A DNA stretch of 46,565 bases, from assembly GCA_017960805.1 (NCBI GenBank), contig JAGCYM010000080.1, forward strand, positions 1-46,565, in the 5' to 3' direction. This document shows positions 1 through 7,921 of this stretch, piece after piece. The position numbers were made by a program, and so were the translations under genes. Position 1 is the stretch's first letter; each line of letters opens with the position of its first letter. The notes under the pieces were generated by a model, which did no database searches, was not told the DNA's origin, and worked only from the letters and a program-made list of their open reading frames with translations. This stretch comes from Ruminococcus sp. (GTDB lineage: Bacteria; Bacillota; Clostridia; Oscillospirales; Ruminococcaceae).

Positions 1-333
1 CCATGCATTCTGCTGATCGCTTACGAAGATACGAAGTACTGTAAGACCAAGTTCGTTGGCACCGTTACCGAATGCTGTCTGGACCTGAGCTGCTGTCATG
101 TCTCCGGGAGCTCCGTTCTGAGCGTTGTAGCTCTGCCACTCTGGGTGGTTCATACCGCCGAAGCCCTGGATACGCTGATATGTCTTGGTTGTGTTGATTG
201 TGCATGCACCTGCCGCATTTGCGTCAAGTTCCTTGGTGAATGTACCTGTTGGCATCACAGAAGCCGCAGAAAACGCCATAGTTCCTGCGCAGATGCCAGC
301 AAGTACAGACTTCACTGTTCTAATCTTGCTCAT
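1..333 (-). CDS. GH30 glucuronoxylanase, N-terminal part (runs off window)
   Basis: This is the first 111 codons of a secreted glycoside hydrolase; the rest lies left of the window. The ATG at 333 follows a strong GGAGGAAA ribosome binding site. Residues 1 to about 40 form a Sec signal peptide (SKIRTVKSVLAG, hydrophobic core, then Ala-rich). The mature start has IQGFGGMNHPEW, then a DMTAAQ..AFGNG segment and GLTVLRIFV. These closely match the N-terminus of bacterial GH30 glucuronoxylan/xylan hydrolases (XynC type), which cut the xylan backbone guided by glucuronate side groups. The catalytic glutamates and any dockerin would lie outside the window. It is divergent from an XylR-like regulator, which fits xylan use. 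GH30 is a confident call; the exact subfamily is inference. Confidence 0.85.
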   Translation of the reverse strand, partial: MSKIRTVKSVLAGICAGTMAFSAASVMPTGTFTKELDANAAGACTINTTKTYQRIQGFGGMNHPEWQSYNAQNGAPGDMTAAQVQTAFGNGANELGLTVLRIFVSDQQNAW

Positions 334-413
334 GATAGATTTCCTCCTTAAATTTTCCCTTTTCCCTGACTTATTATACTGCATATTAATTGCATTTTAT
401 ATATTATAAGTTC

Positions 414-442
414 ATTATACGTTAACAATCGCACCCGGTAAA
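414..442 (-). promoter_or_regulatory. possible promoter of the GH30 gene
   Basis: On the minus strand, TATAAT (414-419) lies 17 bases from a weak -35, TTTACC (437-442). Other AT-rich -10-like sites lie nearer the gene, so the start site is uncertain. Confidence 0.35.
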
Positions 443-506
443 CCCACAATGTGTAGGAAAGGTGGACAAAAAGGCTGACATATTAAGCTTTTATATCAAA
501 AAAGTA

Positions 507-535
507 TTGACACATTACTTCATATATTATATAAT
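507..535 (+). promoter_or_regulatory. promoter of the XylR-like regulator
   Basis: Consensus sigma-A type promoter: TTGACA at 507-512, a 17-base spacer, TATAAT at 530-535. Transcription should start near 542, at the edge of the left arm of the inverted repeat at 541-598. Confidence 0.8.
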
Positions 536-540
536 AAGTA

Positions 541-598
541 TAGTCACATTCATTTATGACGATTCAAGTGAACAATCCGTGATTAAATAATGTGACTA
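541..598 (+). repeat. 10-bp perfect inverted repeat in the regulator leader
   Basis: TAGTCACATT at 541-550 is matched exactly by AATGTGACTA at 589-598, with 38 bases between. It lies just downstream of the -10 box. It could be paired operator half-sites or a 5'-end stem of the mRNA. It also lies in the intergenic space shared with the GH30 gene. Apart from this repeat and the promoters, I see nothing else in the 334-647 gap. Confidence 0.55.
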
Positions 599-647
599 AA
601 AGGGATGACGTTCCGCAATTGGCGGACAATCGACCAGGAGGTCAAAA

Positions 648-2828
648 ATGAATAAACCAAAGCGACCGATCATTTGCGTCGTTTCCGCAGAAGCTAATAG
701 TATCGAACAAAGGCAGATACTTTTTGGCATCATCGAAAAGGCGCAGGAGTACGGCTATGATACTGCTGTGCTCTCAAACATATACAATCCTAATATAAGT
801 ATCAATTCTCTTGAATGCGAGAACAAAATCTACGAACTTGTCCAATCAGAACAGATATCTGCGATGATACTTATTTCTGAATCATTTGTAAATGAGGAAA
901 TAAGAGAAGCGATCGCTAAATCAATGCTCACTAAGGACATTCCGATGATCGTCCTTGGAGCCCATCTTGAAGAATTTACAGATTCTAAGTTTACATTTAT
1001 CAATACAAGTGACGAGAATGACACAGAAACAATAGTAGACCATCTTATTGATAAACACGGACTGACGGATATTGATTATCTGTCAGGCTACGATTATCTT
1101 GAACTCTCTCGTAAGCGCGCAGAGGGTTATAAGCGTTCACTTCGCAAGCATGGCATAAAGGTTAATGAAAAGAAGATCCATTACGGTGATTTCTGGATGA
1201 CCTCAGGTGAGGAGCTTGCAAAGAAGTATATTAATGGTTTCTTGCCTTTACCTCAGGCAATCACATGTGCAAACGACTATATGGCTTATGGCCTCTTGGA
1301 TGAATTCAGACGTCACGGTATACGTGTTCCTGAAGACGTTTCAGTTGTCGGATACGAATACATCAACAAAAGGCTCATGCATTATCCCCTGCTCACGACA
1401 TATCAGCGAAATCGTTCTGATATTGGTAGATGTGCAGTTGAGATAATACATGACAGACTTGAAGGAATTGAAGAACCTGAGTTCATTCCTCCCAAAGGAA
1501 GCTTCATTTACGGCGACAGCTGCCCTTGTGGAAAAGATCTAGAAAAATACTTTGAAGAACTCGATAATGTTAAGGTAAAAAGTGACTTTGAAGCATGGAA
1601 TCTTTTCAGCTCGCTTGATCAGGAGATCACAGAAAGCAAAAATCTGGACGAATTTGTTGAGATCCTCGGAAAATTCCACTGGCTGATCCGTGATGCATAC
1701 AATGTCATACTATGCCTGCAGTCTAACTGGTATGATCCTTCTGCTGAAACATCAGATATTATGACATGTCGTGATGTTATGCCGTGGTTAGATAATACTC
1801 CGTTTGAAGCCCACAAATTTGATTTTGCTGAGATATTCTCACGCTGCCAGGTTCCAGCGGTATACTACTTTAATCCGATTTTCTTCGGCCAGCGATTGTT
1901 CGGACATATCATAATACGATATGACCGTCCGGACACCTATGATGATATCTTCCGGAACTGGATAAAATCAGTATCGATATGCCTCGAATTCCTTCGAATG
2001 AAAAATGATATCCGCTACCTTACAAGCTGTCAGAATCTTTCTGAACAGCGTGATACACTCACCGGTATGTACAATGCTGCCGGTTTGGAGAAGTCATATA
2101 ATTCAGCAGTGCTTCACGGAAATAAAGAACTCTACTTTATTATGCTCAGGATCTGTCTATCTGAAGAGAGCATTTCCATTGAGAACACTGATGACAGAAT
2201 AAAAGCCATTCTTGACGCATCACGTGCGCTCGATGAATTCTGCGGCAACCATGATATTTGCGGACGAATAAACGACAATACTCTAATATGTGTAGTACAG
2301 AGAAATGCTCCTCCGGAATTACTGGCCGACTGTGTATCCGCGATATTGCTTCAGCACAAGAAATACATGGGATACTACGGTTCTGATTCATTTGTATGTG
2401 TTTGTGAGCAGTGCTCAGGTATACCATATAAAGACATATTTGAGAAGTGTTCTGCCGAAGCTGATGTAATGGCAAAAGCACTTGATGAAAAGAGAATTAT
2501 CAGTCATTACAGAGAAATGGCTGAGATACGAACTTATGTATATTCACGTCCGACTGAAACATTTGATAGCGAATCGTTGCATGATCTTTTCCCTGGAAGC
2601 ACTGGTTATCTCAGAAGCGTTTTCAAACAGTGCTTTGGGATCAGTTTCCATAAAGACTGCATAATCGCAAGAATCGCAAAAGCAAAATACTATCTATCAA
2701 CAACTACTCTGAACGTTATTGAGATTTCAGAAAAATGCGGATATCTTGATAGCAAGTATTTTCTCAGACAGTTCAGCATGGTAGTCGGAATGACACCTAT
2801 TCAGTACAGAGTTAGTATACAGTATTAA
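648..2828 (+). CDS. XylR-like regulator: LacI-type sensor, degenerate GGDEF-like segment, AraC HTH
   Basis: A 726-residue cytoplasmic transcription regulator with no signal peptide; GGAGG precedes the ATG at good spacing. Residues 1 to about 285 resemble the sugar-binding domain of LacI/GalR regulators (VVSAE start, CANDYMAYGLLDEF, VPEDVSVVGYE). A short Cys motif (SCPCGKD, about 291-297) follows. Residues 310-460 form a sensor-like region I cannot assign. Residues about 463-600 begin like a GGDEF domain (RDTLTGMYNAAGLE) but lack the GGDEF signature. The last 85 residues form an AraC-type helix-turn-helix (VIEISEKCGYLDSKYFLRQF, then GMTPIQYR). LacI sensor plus AraC HTH is the layout of E. coli XylR. 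Divergence from a GH30 xylanase suggests control of xylan use; that is inference. Confidence 0.8.
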   Translation: MNKPKRPIICVVSAEANSIEQRQILFGIIEKAQEYGYDTAVLSNIYNPNISINSLECENKIYELVQSEQISAMILISESFVNEEIREAIAKSMLTKDIPMIVLGAHLEEFTDSKFTFINTSDENDTETIVDHLIDKHGLTDIDYLSGYDYLELSRKRAEGYKRSLRKHGIKVNEKKIHYGDFWMTSGEELAKKYINGFLPLPQAITCANDYMAYGLLDEFRRHGIRVPEDVSVVGYEYINKRLMHYPLLTTYQRNRSDIGRCAVEIIHDRLEGIEEPEFIPPKGSFIYGDSCPCGKDLEKYFEELDNVKVKSDFEAWNLFSSLDQEITESKNLDEFVEILGKFHWLIRDAYNVILCLQSNWYDPSAETSDIMTCRDVMPWLDNTPFEAHKFDFAEIFSRCQVPAVYYFNPIFFGQRLFGHIIIRYDRPDTYDDIFRNWIKSVSICLEFLRMKNDIRYLTSCQNLSEQRDTLTGMYNAAGLEKSYNSAVLHGNKELYFIMLRICLSEESISIENTDDRIKAILDASRALDEFCGNHDICGRINDNTLICVVQRNAPPELLADCVSAILLQHKKYMGYYGSDSFVCVCEQCSGIPYKDIFEKCSAEADVMAKALDEKRIISHYREMAEIRTYVYSRPTETFDSESLHDLFPGSTGYLRSVFKQCFGISFHKDCIIARIAKAKYYLSTTTLNVIEISEKCGYLDSKYFLRQFSMVVGMTPIQYRVSIQY

Positions 2829-2830
2829 AA

Positions 2831-2863
2831 ACAGAGCTGCCGGTTAAAAAACGGCAGCTCTGT
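2831..2863 (+). terminator. stem-loop after the regulator
   Basis: A 12-bp perfect stem (2831-2842 with 2852-2863) starts two bases past the stop codon. The T-rich tail is delayed (2877-2882), so termination efficiency is uncertain. Confidence 0.6.
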
Positions 2864-2900
2864 TGGTTATTAACGATTTTTTATTTATCGCAAAATTATA

Positions 2901-2931
2901 AGAGCTGTGCATCATTCAAATGCACAGCTCT
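2901..2931 (-). terminator. terminator of the HU / DUF6465 operon
   Basis: A 12-bp stem (2901-2912 with 2920-2931) lies 22 bases beyond the stop of the minus-strand Lys/Ala-rich gene, followed on that strand by an AT-rich stretch. It faces the preceding plus-strand stem-loop, as usual between convergent genes. Confidence 0.65.
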
Positions 2932-2953
2932 CTTCTTAGTATATTAAGTCTAA

Positions 2954-3394
2954 TCAAACGAGATCAAAGCTGCCTGCCTTGTTGTCAACAACAAAGTAAA
3001 CCTTGTTCTCCTCAGGCTTAACGTAAACGTTTACAGTCTTGGGAGACTTAACACCAGATGCCTTCTTTGCTCTAGCAATGAGTTCAGCAGAAGTGATCTG
3101 AGCGCCAAGGTACTCAACGAAAACGTTCTCTGAAGCAGCAACCTTCTTTGCAGCAGGCTTCTTAGGAGCAGCAGCCTTCTTAGGAGCAGCAGCTTTCTTA
3201 GCAGCTGGCTTCTTAGCAGCTTCCTTCTTAGGAGCAGCAGCCTTCTTTGCAGCGGGCTTCTTTGCAGCAGCCTTCTTAGGAGCAGCAGCCTTTTTTGCAA
3301 CTGGAGCCTTCTTCTCAACAACCTTCTTCTCAGGTGCCTTCTCAGGTGCCTTTACCTCTGTAACTGCCTCTGGGGTCTTCTTAACATCAGCCAT
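2954..3394 (-). CDS. Lys/Ala-rich histone-H1-like protein with C-terminal DUF6465-type domain
   Basis: A 146-residue protein. Residues about 28-88 are repeats built from AAPKK, AAKKPAAKK and PKKEAAKK, resembling eukaryotic H1 tails and bacterial H1-like proteins. Such tails are disordered and strongly basic and normally bind DNA or RNA. The last 55 residues (ENVFVEYLGAQI, then VNVYVKPEE and YFVVDNKAGSFDL) match the small DUF6465 domain of Clostridia, whose function is not known to me. GGAGG precedes the ATG. It lies 20 bases downstream of the HU gene on the same strand, so it is probably co-transcribed, which supports a nucleoid role. The repetitive coding DNA makes the reverse frames look like long ORFs. 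Confidence 0.75.
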   Translation of the reverse strand: MADVKKTPEAVTEVKAPEKAPEKKVVEKKAPVAKKAAAPKKAAAKKPAAKKAAAPKKEAAKKPAAKKAAAPKKAAAPKKPAAKKVAASENVFVEYLGAQITSAELIARAKKASGVKSPKTVNVYVKPEENKVYFVVDNKAGSFDLV

Positions 3395-3414
3395 GATTAT
3401 TACCTCCGTTTAGA

Positions 3415-3690
3415 TTACTTATTAACAGCGTTCTTGAGAGCCTGACCTGCCTTGAAAGCAGGAGCCTTTGATGCAGGTGCAGTCATCATCTTCTTTGTCT
3501 GAGGATTGATAACCTGCTTAGCCTTTCTGTCGCGAACCTCAAATGTTCCGAAGCCAACGATAGAAACCTTCTCGCCGCTTGCGAGTGAATCTGTAATAGC
3601 AGCGATAACTGCGTTTACTGCAGCCTCTGCGTTCTTCTTTGTGAAGTCAGTCTTTTCAGCAACAACACTGATAAGTTCAGTTTTTGTCAT
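3415..3690 (-). CDS. hup: DNA-binding protein HU
   Basis: A 91-residue HU/IHF family protein, the usual HU length; it binds and bends DNA as a dimer. Visible features are the N-terminal helices (MTKTELISVVAEKTDFTKK), the core KVSIVGFGTFEVRDRKAKQ and the arm with PQTKK. An ATG five codons upstream (3705) overlaps the ribosome binding site, while GGAGG lies eight bases before the ATG at 3690, so 3690 is the start. A consensus promoter lies directly upstream and the H1-like gene follows. Confidence 0.95.
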   Translation of the reverse strand: MTKTELISVVAEKTDFTKKNAEAAVNAVIAAITDSLASGEKVSIVGFGTFEVRDRKAKQVINPQTKKMMTAPASKAPAFKAGQALKNAVNK

Positions 3691-3724
3691 ACCTGTATCC
3701 TCCATTTATATTTTTTATATATGC

Positions 3725-3753
3725 ATTATATACCTTTTATCTTGTTTTGTCAA
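3725..3753 (-). promoter_or_regulatory. promoter of the HU operon
   Basis: Minus strand TTGACA (3748-3753), 17-base spacer, TATAAT (3725-3730). A consensus promoter fits a highly expressed nucleoid protein. Confidence 0.85.
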
Positions 3754-3895
3754 GGAATTTGCGAAAAAAAGACATTTCGACCGATTCTACGCTATCTGCG
3801 GGCTGCTTTTTATCCAAATCGACCATAGAATTTGGCTATTTTTCGTTATAAGGCTTCGCAAACGTCGTAAACTAGCTGTTTTTTCTGTAGAACAA

Positions 3896-6496
3896 TCATC
3901 CTTTTTCAGCTGTAAGAACTCCGTCTACTAGATCAACATCTATTGTATCACCTGCTGATAAATCACACTGAATCATCTTCTTTGCAACTAACGTTTCAAC
4001 CTTGCTCTGTATGAAACGGCGAAGCGGTCTGGCTCCGAAGTTAGGATCATATCCACAGTCAACAATATAATTCTTTGCCTCATCACTTACATTAATATGT
4101 ATATGCTTATCATCAAGACGCTTCTGCAGATCCGCAAGCATTAGGTCCACAATGTTCATTATCTCACCCTTTGCAAGTGGCTTATAGAAAATGATTTCAT
4201 CCAGACGATTGAGGAACTCTGGTCTGAACTGCTTTTTGAGCAGATTCTCAACATTAGCTCTTGCTTCTTCAGTAATGTTTCCATTACTATCAATACCTTC
4301 AAGGATGAACGGACTTCCAAGATTTGATGTCAGAATTATTATTGTGTTTTTAAAGTCTACAGTTCTGCCTTGTGAATCAGTTATACGTCCGTCGTCAAGC
4401 ACCTGAAGCAGTATATTGAAAACATCCGGATGTGCCTTTTCAATCTCATCAAACAGAACTACAGAATAAGGTTTACGGCGAACCGCCTCAGTCAGCTGAC
4501 CGCCTTCGTCATATCCTACGTATCCGGGAGGCGCTCCAATAAGTCTGCTGACGCTGAACTTCTCCATGTATTCACTCATATCAATACGGATGATGTTTTT
4601 CTCATCATCAAAGAGTATTTCTGAAAGTGCTTTTGCTAGCTCTGTTTTTCCGACACCTGTAGGGCCAAGGAACATGAACGAACCTATTGGTCTGTCAGGA
4701 GCCTGTATTCCAGCACGTGAACGAAGTATTGCCTCACTTACTTTTTCAACCGCTTCATCCTGCCCGATTACCCGCTTGTGAAGAAGCTCGCCAAGGTGAA
4801 GGACTTTTTCCTTTTCTCCTTCCATGAGCTTTGCAACCGGAATGCCTGTCCAGCGGCAAACGATCTTTGCTATTTCATCTTCTGTAACTCTGTCGCGCAG
4901 CAGTCTCTCTCCCTTGAGATCCTCCTCTGCCTTATGTTCAAGCTCTTCGAGTTGTTTTTTCAGTTGAGGAAGTCTTCCGTATTTCAGTTCTGCTGCCTTG
5001 TTCAGATCATATTCTCTTTCTGCCTTTTCAATTTCTCCTCCCAGTGCCTCAAGCTCTTCACGAAGCTTCTGAACTTCTGAGATATCTTTCTTCTCATTCT
5101 CCCACTTTGCTTTCATCGCATTGAATTTTTCACGGAGTTCAGACAGTTCTTTCTGTATCTCTGAAAGATGCTCCTGTGAGATATTATCACTTTCCTTTTT
5201 AAGTGCAGCTTCTTCAATTTCAAGCTGAACTATTTTTCTTGAGATAACATCGAGTTCTGTCGGCATCGAATCCATCTCAGTACGTATTGTCGCACAAGCC
5301 TCATCAATTAGATCTATAGCTTTATCAGGAAGGAAACGGTCTGTGATATATCTGTTTGAAAGTACCGCAGCTGAAATAAGTGCATTGTCACTTATTTTTA
5401 CACCATGGAATACTTCATAACGCTCCTTAAGTCCACGAAGTATTGAGATCGTATCCTCAACTGTTGGTTCATCAACCATTACCGGCTGGAAACGTCTCTC
5501 AAGAGCAGGATCTTTTTCAATATACTGACGATACTCATTTAAAGTAGTTGCACCTATACAGTGCAGCTCACCTCTTGCGAGCATAGGCTTAAGCAGATTT
5601 CCTGCATCCATAGCTCCGTCAGTCTTACCAGCACCAACAATTGTGTGCAGCTCATCTATAAATAATAGTATCTGTCCGTTGCTGTTCTTTATCTCATTCA
5701 GAACTGCTTTCAAACGTTCCTCAAATTCGCCGCGATACTTTGCGCCCGCAACCAGAGCTCCCATATCCAGTGAGAACACCTTTCTGTCCTTCAGACTGTC
5801 TGGAACATCCCCTGCAACAATACGAAGAGCAAGTCCTTCAGCTATAGCAGTCTTTCCGACACCAGGTTCACCTATAAGAACTGGATTATTTTTTGTCTTA
5901 CGTGAAAGAATTCGAATTACATTTCGTATCTCACTGTCTCTTCCTATGACCGGATCCAGCTTGTTTCTACGGGCAAGTCCCACAAGTTCCTGACCATACT
6001 TAGTCAGTACATCATAAGTATCTTCCGGATTCTCTGATGTTACACGAGTATTTCCTCTAACAGACATCAGTGCTGACAAAAATCCGTCACGTGTTATATT
6101 GAAAGTTCTGAAAAGATTCTCAACGTCTCTGTCCTTGCACTCGATAAGAGAGAGCATAACATGCTCAACAGAAACGAATTCATCTTTCATATTTTCAGCA
6201 ATACTCTCTGCAGTTGTCAGTACACGATCAGCTTCCGCAGATAATCCGATGTTGCTGCTTCTTCCGCTTCCGGTAACTTTCGGAAGCATATTGATCTTCT
6301 TATCGACCTCACCATCAAAAATGTCCGCATCTATGTTCATCTTCTTGATAAGCTGAGGGATAAGTCCATTTTCCTGTTTCATCAGGCCTGCTAAAATGTG
6401 TATAGGTTCGATCACATTATTTGACTGCATCACAGCAATACTCTGTGCCTTTCTTACAGCATCAACTGTTCTCTGTGTATATTTTTCTGCATTCAT
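3896..6496 (-). CDS. clpB: ClpB disaggregase
   Basis: An 866-residue Hsp100 ATPase that, with DnaK, pulls proteins out of aggregates in the cytosol. Domains in order: double Clp-N repeat (1-145); first AAA+ module with Walker [10 protein letters not shown] and Walker [10 protein letters not shown]; the long coiled-coil middle domain (about 405-530) that separates ClpB from ClpA/ClpC; second AAA+ module with GPTGVGKTE and [14 protein letters not shown]-terminal small domain (FGARPLRR). The length is normal. AGGAGGATAAACGT precedes the ATG. I did not find a CIRCE element or an AGGTCAAA CtsR repeat upstream, so the usual Firmicutes heat-shock controls are not evident. Confidence 0.95.
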   Translation of the reverse strand: MNAEKYTQRTVDAVRKAQSIAVMQSNNVIEPIHILAGLMKQENGLIPQLIKKMNIDADIFDGEVDKKINMLPKVTGSGRSSNIGLSAEADRVLTTAESIAENMKDEFVSVEHVMLSLIECKDRDVENLFRTFNITRDGFLSALMSVRGNTRVTSENPEDTYDVLTKYGQELVGLARRNKLDPVIGRDSEIRNVIRILSRKTKNNPVLIGEPGVGKTAIAEGLALRIVAGDVPDSLKDRKVFSLDMGALVAGAKYRGEFEERLKAVLNEIKNSNGQILLFIDELHTIVGAGKTDGAMDAGNLLKPMLARGELHCIGATTLNEYRQYIEKDPALERRFQPVMVDEPTVEDTISILRGLKERYEVFHGVKISDNALISAAVLSNRYITDRFLPDKAIDLIDEACATIRTEMDSMPTELDVISRKIVQLEIEEAALKKESDNISQEHLSEIQKELSELREKFNAMKAKWENEKKDISEVQKLREELEALGGEIEKAEREYDLNKAAELKYGRLPQLKKQLEELEHKAEEDLKGERLLRDRVTEDEIAKIVCRWTGIPVAKLMEGEKEKVLHLGELLHKRVIGQDEAVEKVSEAILRSRAGIQAPDRPIGSFMFLGPTGVGKTELAKALSEILFDDEKNIIRIDMSEYMEKFSVSRLIGAPPGYVGYDEGGQLTEAVRRKPYSVVLFDEIEKAHPDVFNILLQVLDDGRITDSQGRTVDFKNTIIILTSNLGSPFILEGIDSNGNITEEARANVENLLKKQFRPEFLNRLDEIIFYKPLAKGEIMNIVDLMLADLQKRLDDKHIHINVSDEAKNYIVDCGYDPNFGARPLRRFIQSKVETLVAKKMIQCDLSAGDTIDVDLVDGVLTAEKG

Positions 6497-6611
6497 ACGT
6501 TTATCCTCCTTATCTCGCGGAACTCTTTTATTCCGTCACTTTTTTTCAAGTATAGTCCTCATTACATACAATAATACTATTCTTTTTCTATAGGATTAAT
6601 GCACCTTGTTT

Positions 6612-7256
6612 CTATACAATATACTTTTCAAGCATTTGTCCGTACCGCCTTTCCAGTTCAGGGGCAGCAGCTCCGAAATTTCGCGGGTCTGTGAAAAATG
6701 TCTTTACAGAAAGGTTGAGATTTTCAATGTACTTTCCAATAGCCTCACCTATCTGTTCATCTGTGACTTCACCCGAATTTAGAAGCCGTCTCGTAAAATT
6801 ACCCGAAGTCAGTTCCCATTCAGGATAATCACATCCCATTATTGACAGCTGTGCACTTTCTGCACGAACTCTGTAAACGAAGAAAGTGTTGAACAATTCA
6901 ATCAGTCTGTCACTTTGCGTTCTTATATGTACCCTGAGAGTACCCAGATACTTTTTGGGTGATCTTTCAAGTTCCACCTTATAGCTGATTGTCGGCCGAT
7001 ACTTATATTCCAGAGCCGTTCTCATTGTCAGAAGTGACGCCGAACGTTGCTGCTGTATCTGCATCGCACCACCTATGAATTCCTCAACGCAGGAAAAGAT
7101 ATCCCTCATACGCATTTCAGGTGTAACACACGAGAGTCTCTCGGCAAGGATCTGATTGATCAGGTTTGAACGACTGGTGCCTAGTCTGTACGCTTGCTCA
7201 TCAACAGCCTTGATCACTTCATCCATAAGAACAAGACTGTAAACACTCCGTTTCAT
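6612..7256 (-). CDS. ribbon-helix-helix N-terminal domain protein, function unknown
   Basis: A 214-residue protein. The first 45 residues look like a ribbon-helix-helix DNA-binding domain (MKRSVYSLVLMDEVIKAVD, then GTSRSNLINQIL). The remainder (about 50-214) is mixed alpha/beta with many Arg and aromatic residues (SPKKYLGTLRVHIRTQSDRL) and is not recognised. The ATG at 7256 is preferred because GGAGG sits eight bases upstream; an in-frame ATG at 7274 lies above that site. It may be a transcriptional repressor with a C-terminal sensing or oligomerising part, or a CopG-like protein. Neighbours (ClpB, the structured RNA) give no clear clue. Confidence 0.6.
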   Translation of the reverse strand: MKRSVYSLVLMDEVIKAVDEQAYRLGTSRSNLINQILAERLSCVTPEMRMRDIFSCVEEFIGGAMQIQQQRSASLLTMRTALEYKYRPTISYKVELERSPKKYLGTLRVHIRTQSDRLIELFNTFFVYRVRAESAQLSIMGCDYPEWELTSGNFTRRLLNSGEVTDEQIGEAIGKYIENLNLSVKTFFTDPRNFGAAAPELERRYGQMLEKYIV

Positions 7257-7344
7257 AAATATCGCCTCCTTCACTTATATAATATCACTGTATATATAAT
7301 TTGTCAAGCGGATTATATAATTTTGTTTGCAAGTTTTGAAATGT

Positions 7345-7371
7345 AAAAAAGATGCACCCCTTTCGAGGTGC
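7345..7371 (-). terminator. intrinsic terminator of the structured RNA
   Basis: On the minus strand GCACC (7367-7371) pairs with GGTGC (7354-7358) across a small loop, followed after a short AUC by six U (7345-7350). Confidence 0.8.
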
Positions 7372-7599
7372 GAATACGGTCCATACGATAAAAATCGTTT
7401 AGCACTGTTGGACCGAGCCATAGATATAGTTAAAATAAGTTATTGAGAATAGAAAACATGAAAAAATTACAAATGAAAGGGATTAGTTTTATCAAAAAAC
7501 TAATTCTGTTTCTATGGCGAGCAGTTGAATTAATATCCAGTATCGCGCACGTGAGAGGGGAGGGTACTCGATACTGAATACCAATTTTCTTCAATTGCT
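7345..7599 (-). ncRNA. highly structured non-coding RNA, about 255 nt, family not assigned
   Basis: No plausible ORF covers this stretch, yet it has its own consensus promoter and intrinsic terminator on the minus strand. Long-range complementarity is extensive. Near the 5' end AGCAATTGAA pairs with TTCAACTGCT (one mismatch) around an inner CAGTATCG/CGATACTG stem that encloses a C-rich loop. CCATAGA later pairs with TCTATGG and encloses ATTAGTTTT/AAAACTAAT. CGGTCCA pairs with TGGACCG and encloses ACGAT/ATCGT. Nested helices plus a C-rich conserved-looking loop suggest a functional RNA. Hypotheses: a raiA-type RNA, a divergent 6S RNA, or a new class. tmRNA, RNase P and SRP signatures were not seen. 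The rest of the 7257-7921 gap (7640-7860) is AT-rich with nothing I can support. Confidence 0.7.
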
Positions 7600-7605
7600 G
7601 TTATT

Positions 7606-7634
7606 ATTATATAGCAGAAGAATCTGCTTGACAA
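7606..7634 (-). promoter_or_regulatory. strong promoter of the structured RNA
   Basis: Minus strand TTGTCA (7629-7634), exactly 17 bases, then TATAAT (7606-7611). Predicted start is near 7599. Confidence 0.85.
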
Positions 7635-7880
7635 TATATATTTATACACTCAACTATAATATAATACACTTTTCACGGCTTTTTCATCATTTTTATTGTT
7701 AATTTTTTGTTAACATGTTTTTACTTGTTTCCCGTTAACAGTTTATTAATATAAATTCAATGTTCATACCTTGTTCTAAGTCCGTCTCAAATCTGATAAA
7801 AAAATTTGCATAATTGTATATACAAATCAAAAAATCTAATGATATTCTGTCGATATAGGCCTGTACCGCAGTTATAAATT

Positions 7881-7910
7881 TCAGCCGCAGAAGTTATCCC
7901 CTGCGGCTGA
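7881..7910 (-). terminator. terminator of the VTC/DUF4956/DUF4353 operon
   Basis: A 10-bp perfect stem (7881-7890 with 7901-7910) lies just past the stop of the DUF4353 gene, followed on the minus strand by an AT-rich tail. The U-run is weak. Confidence 0.6.
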
Positions 7911-7921
7911 TAAATCTTATA

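Noticed and set aside
3031-3321. Leu/Arg-rich ORF opposite or shifted to the H1-like gene
   Set aside because: It is the out-of-frame shadow of the AAPKK-type repeats; it has no ribosome binding site and no family resemblance.
3691-3705. Upstream ATG giving HU five extra residues
   Set aside because: It overlaps the GGAGG ribosome binding site of the downstream ATG, and HU proteins normally begin with the MTKTEL-type helix.
6497-6611. CIRCE or CtsR operator before clpB
   Set aside because: No TTAGCACTC inverted repeat and no AGGTCAAA tandem repeat is present.
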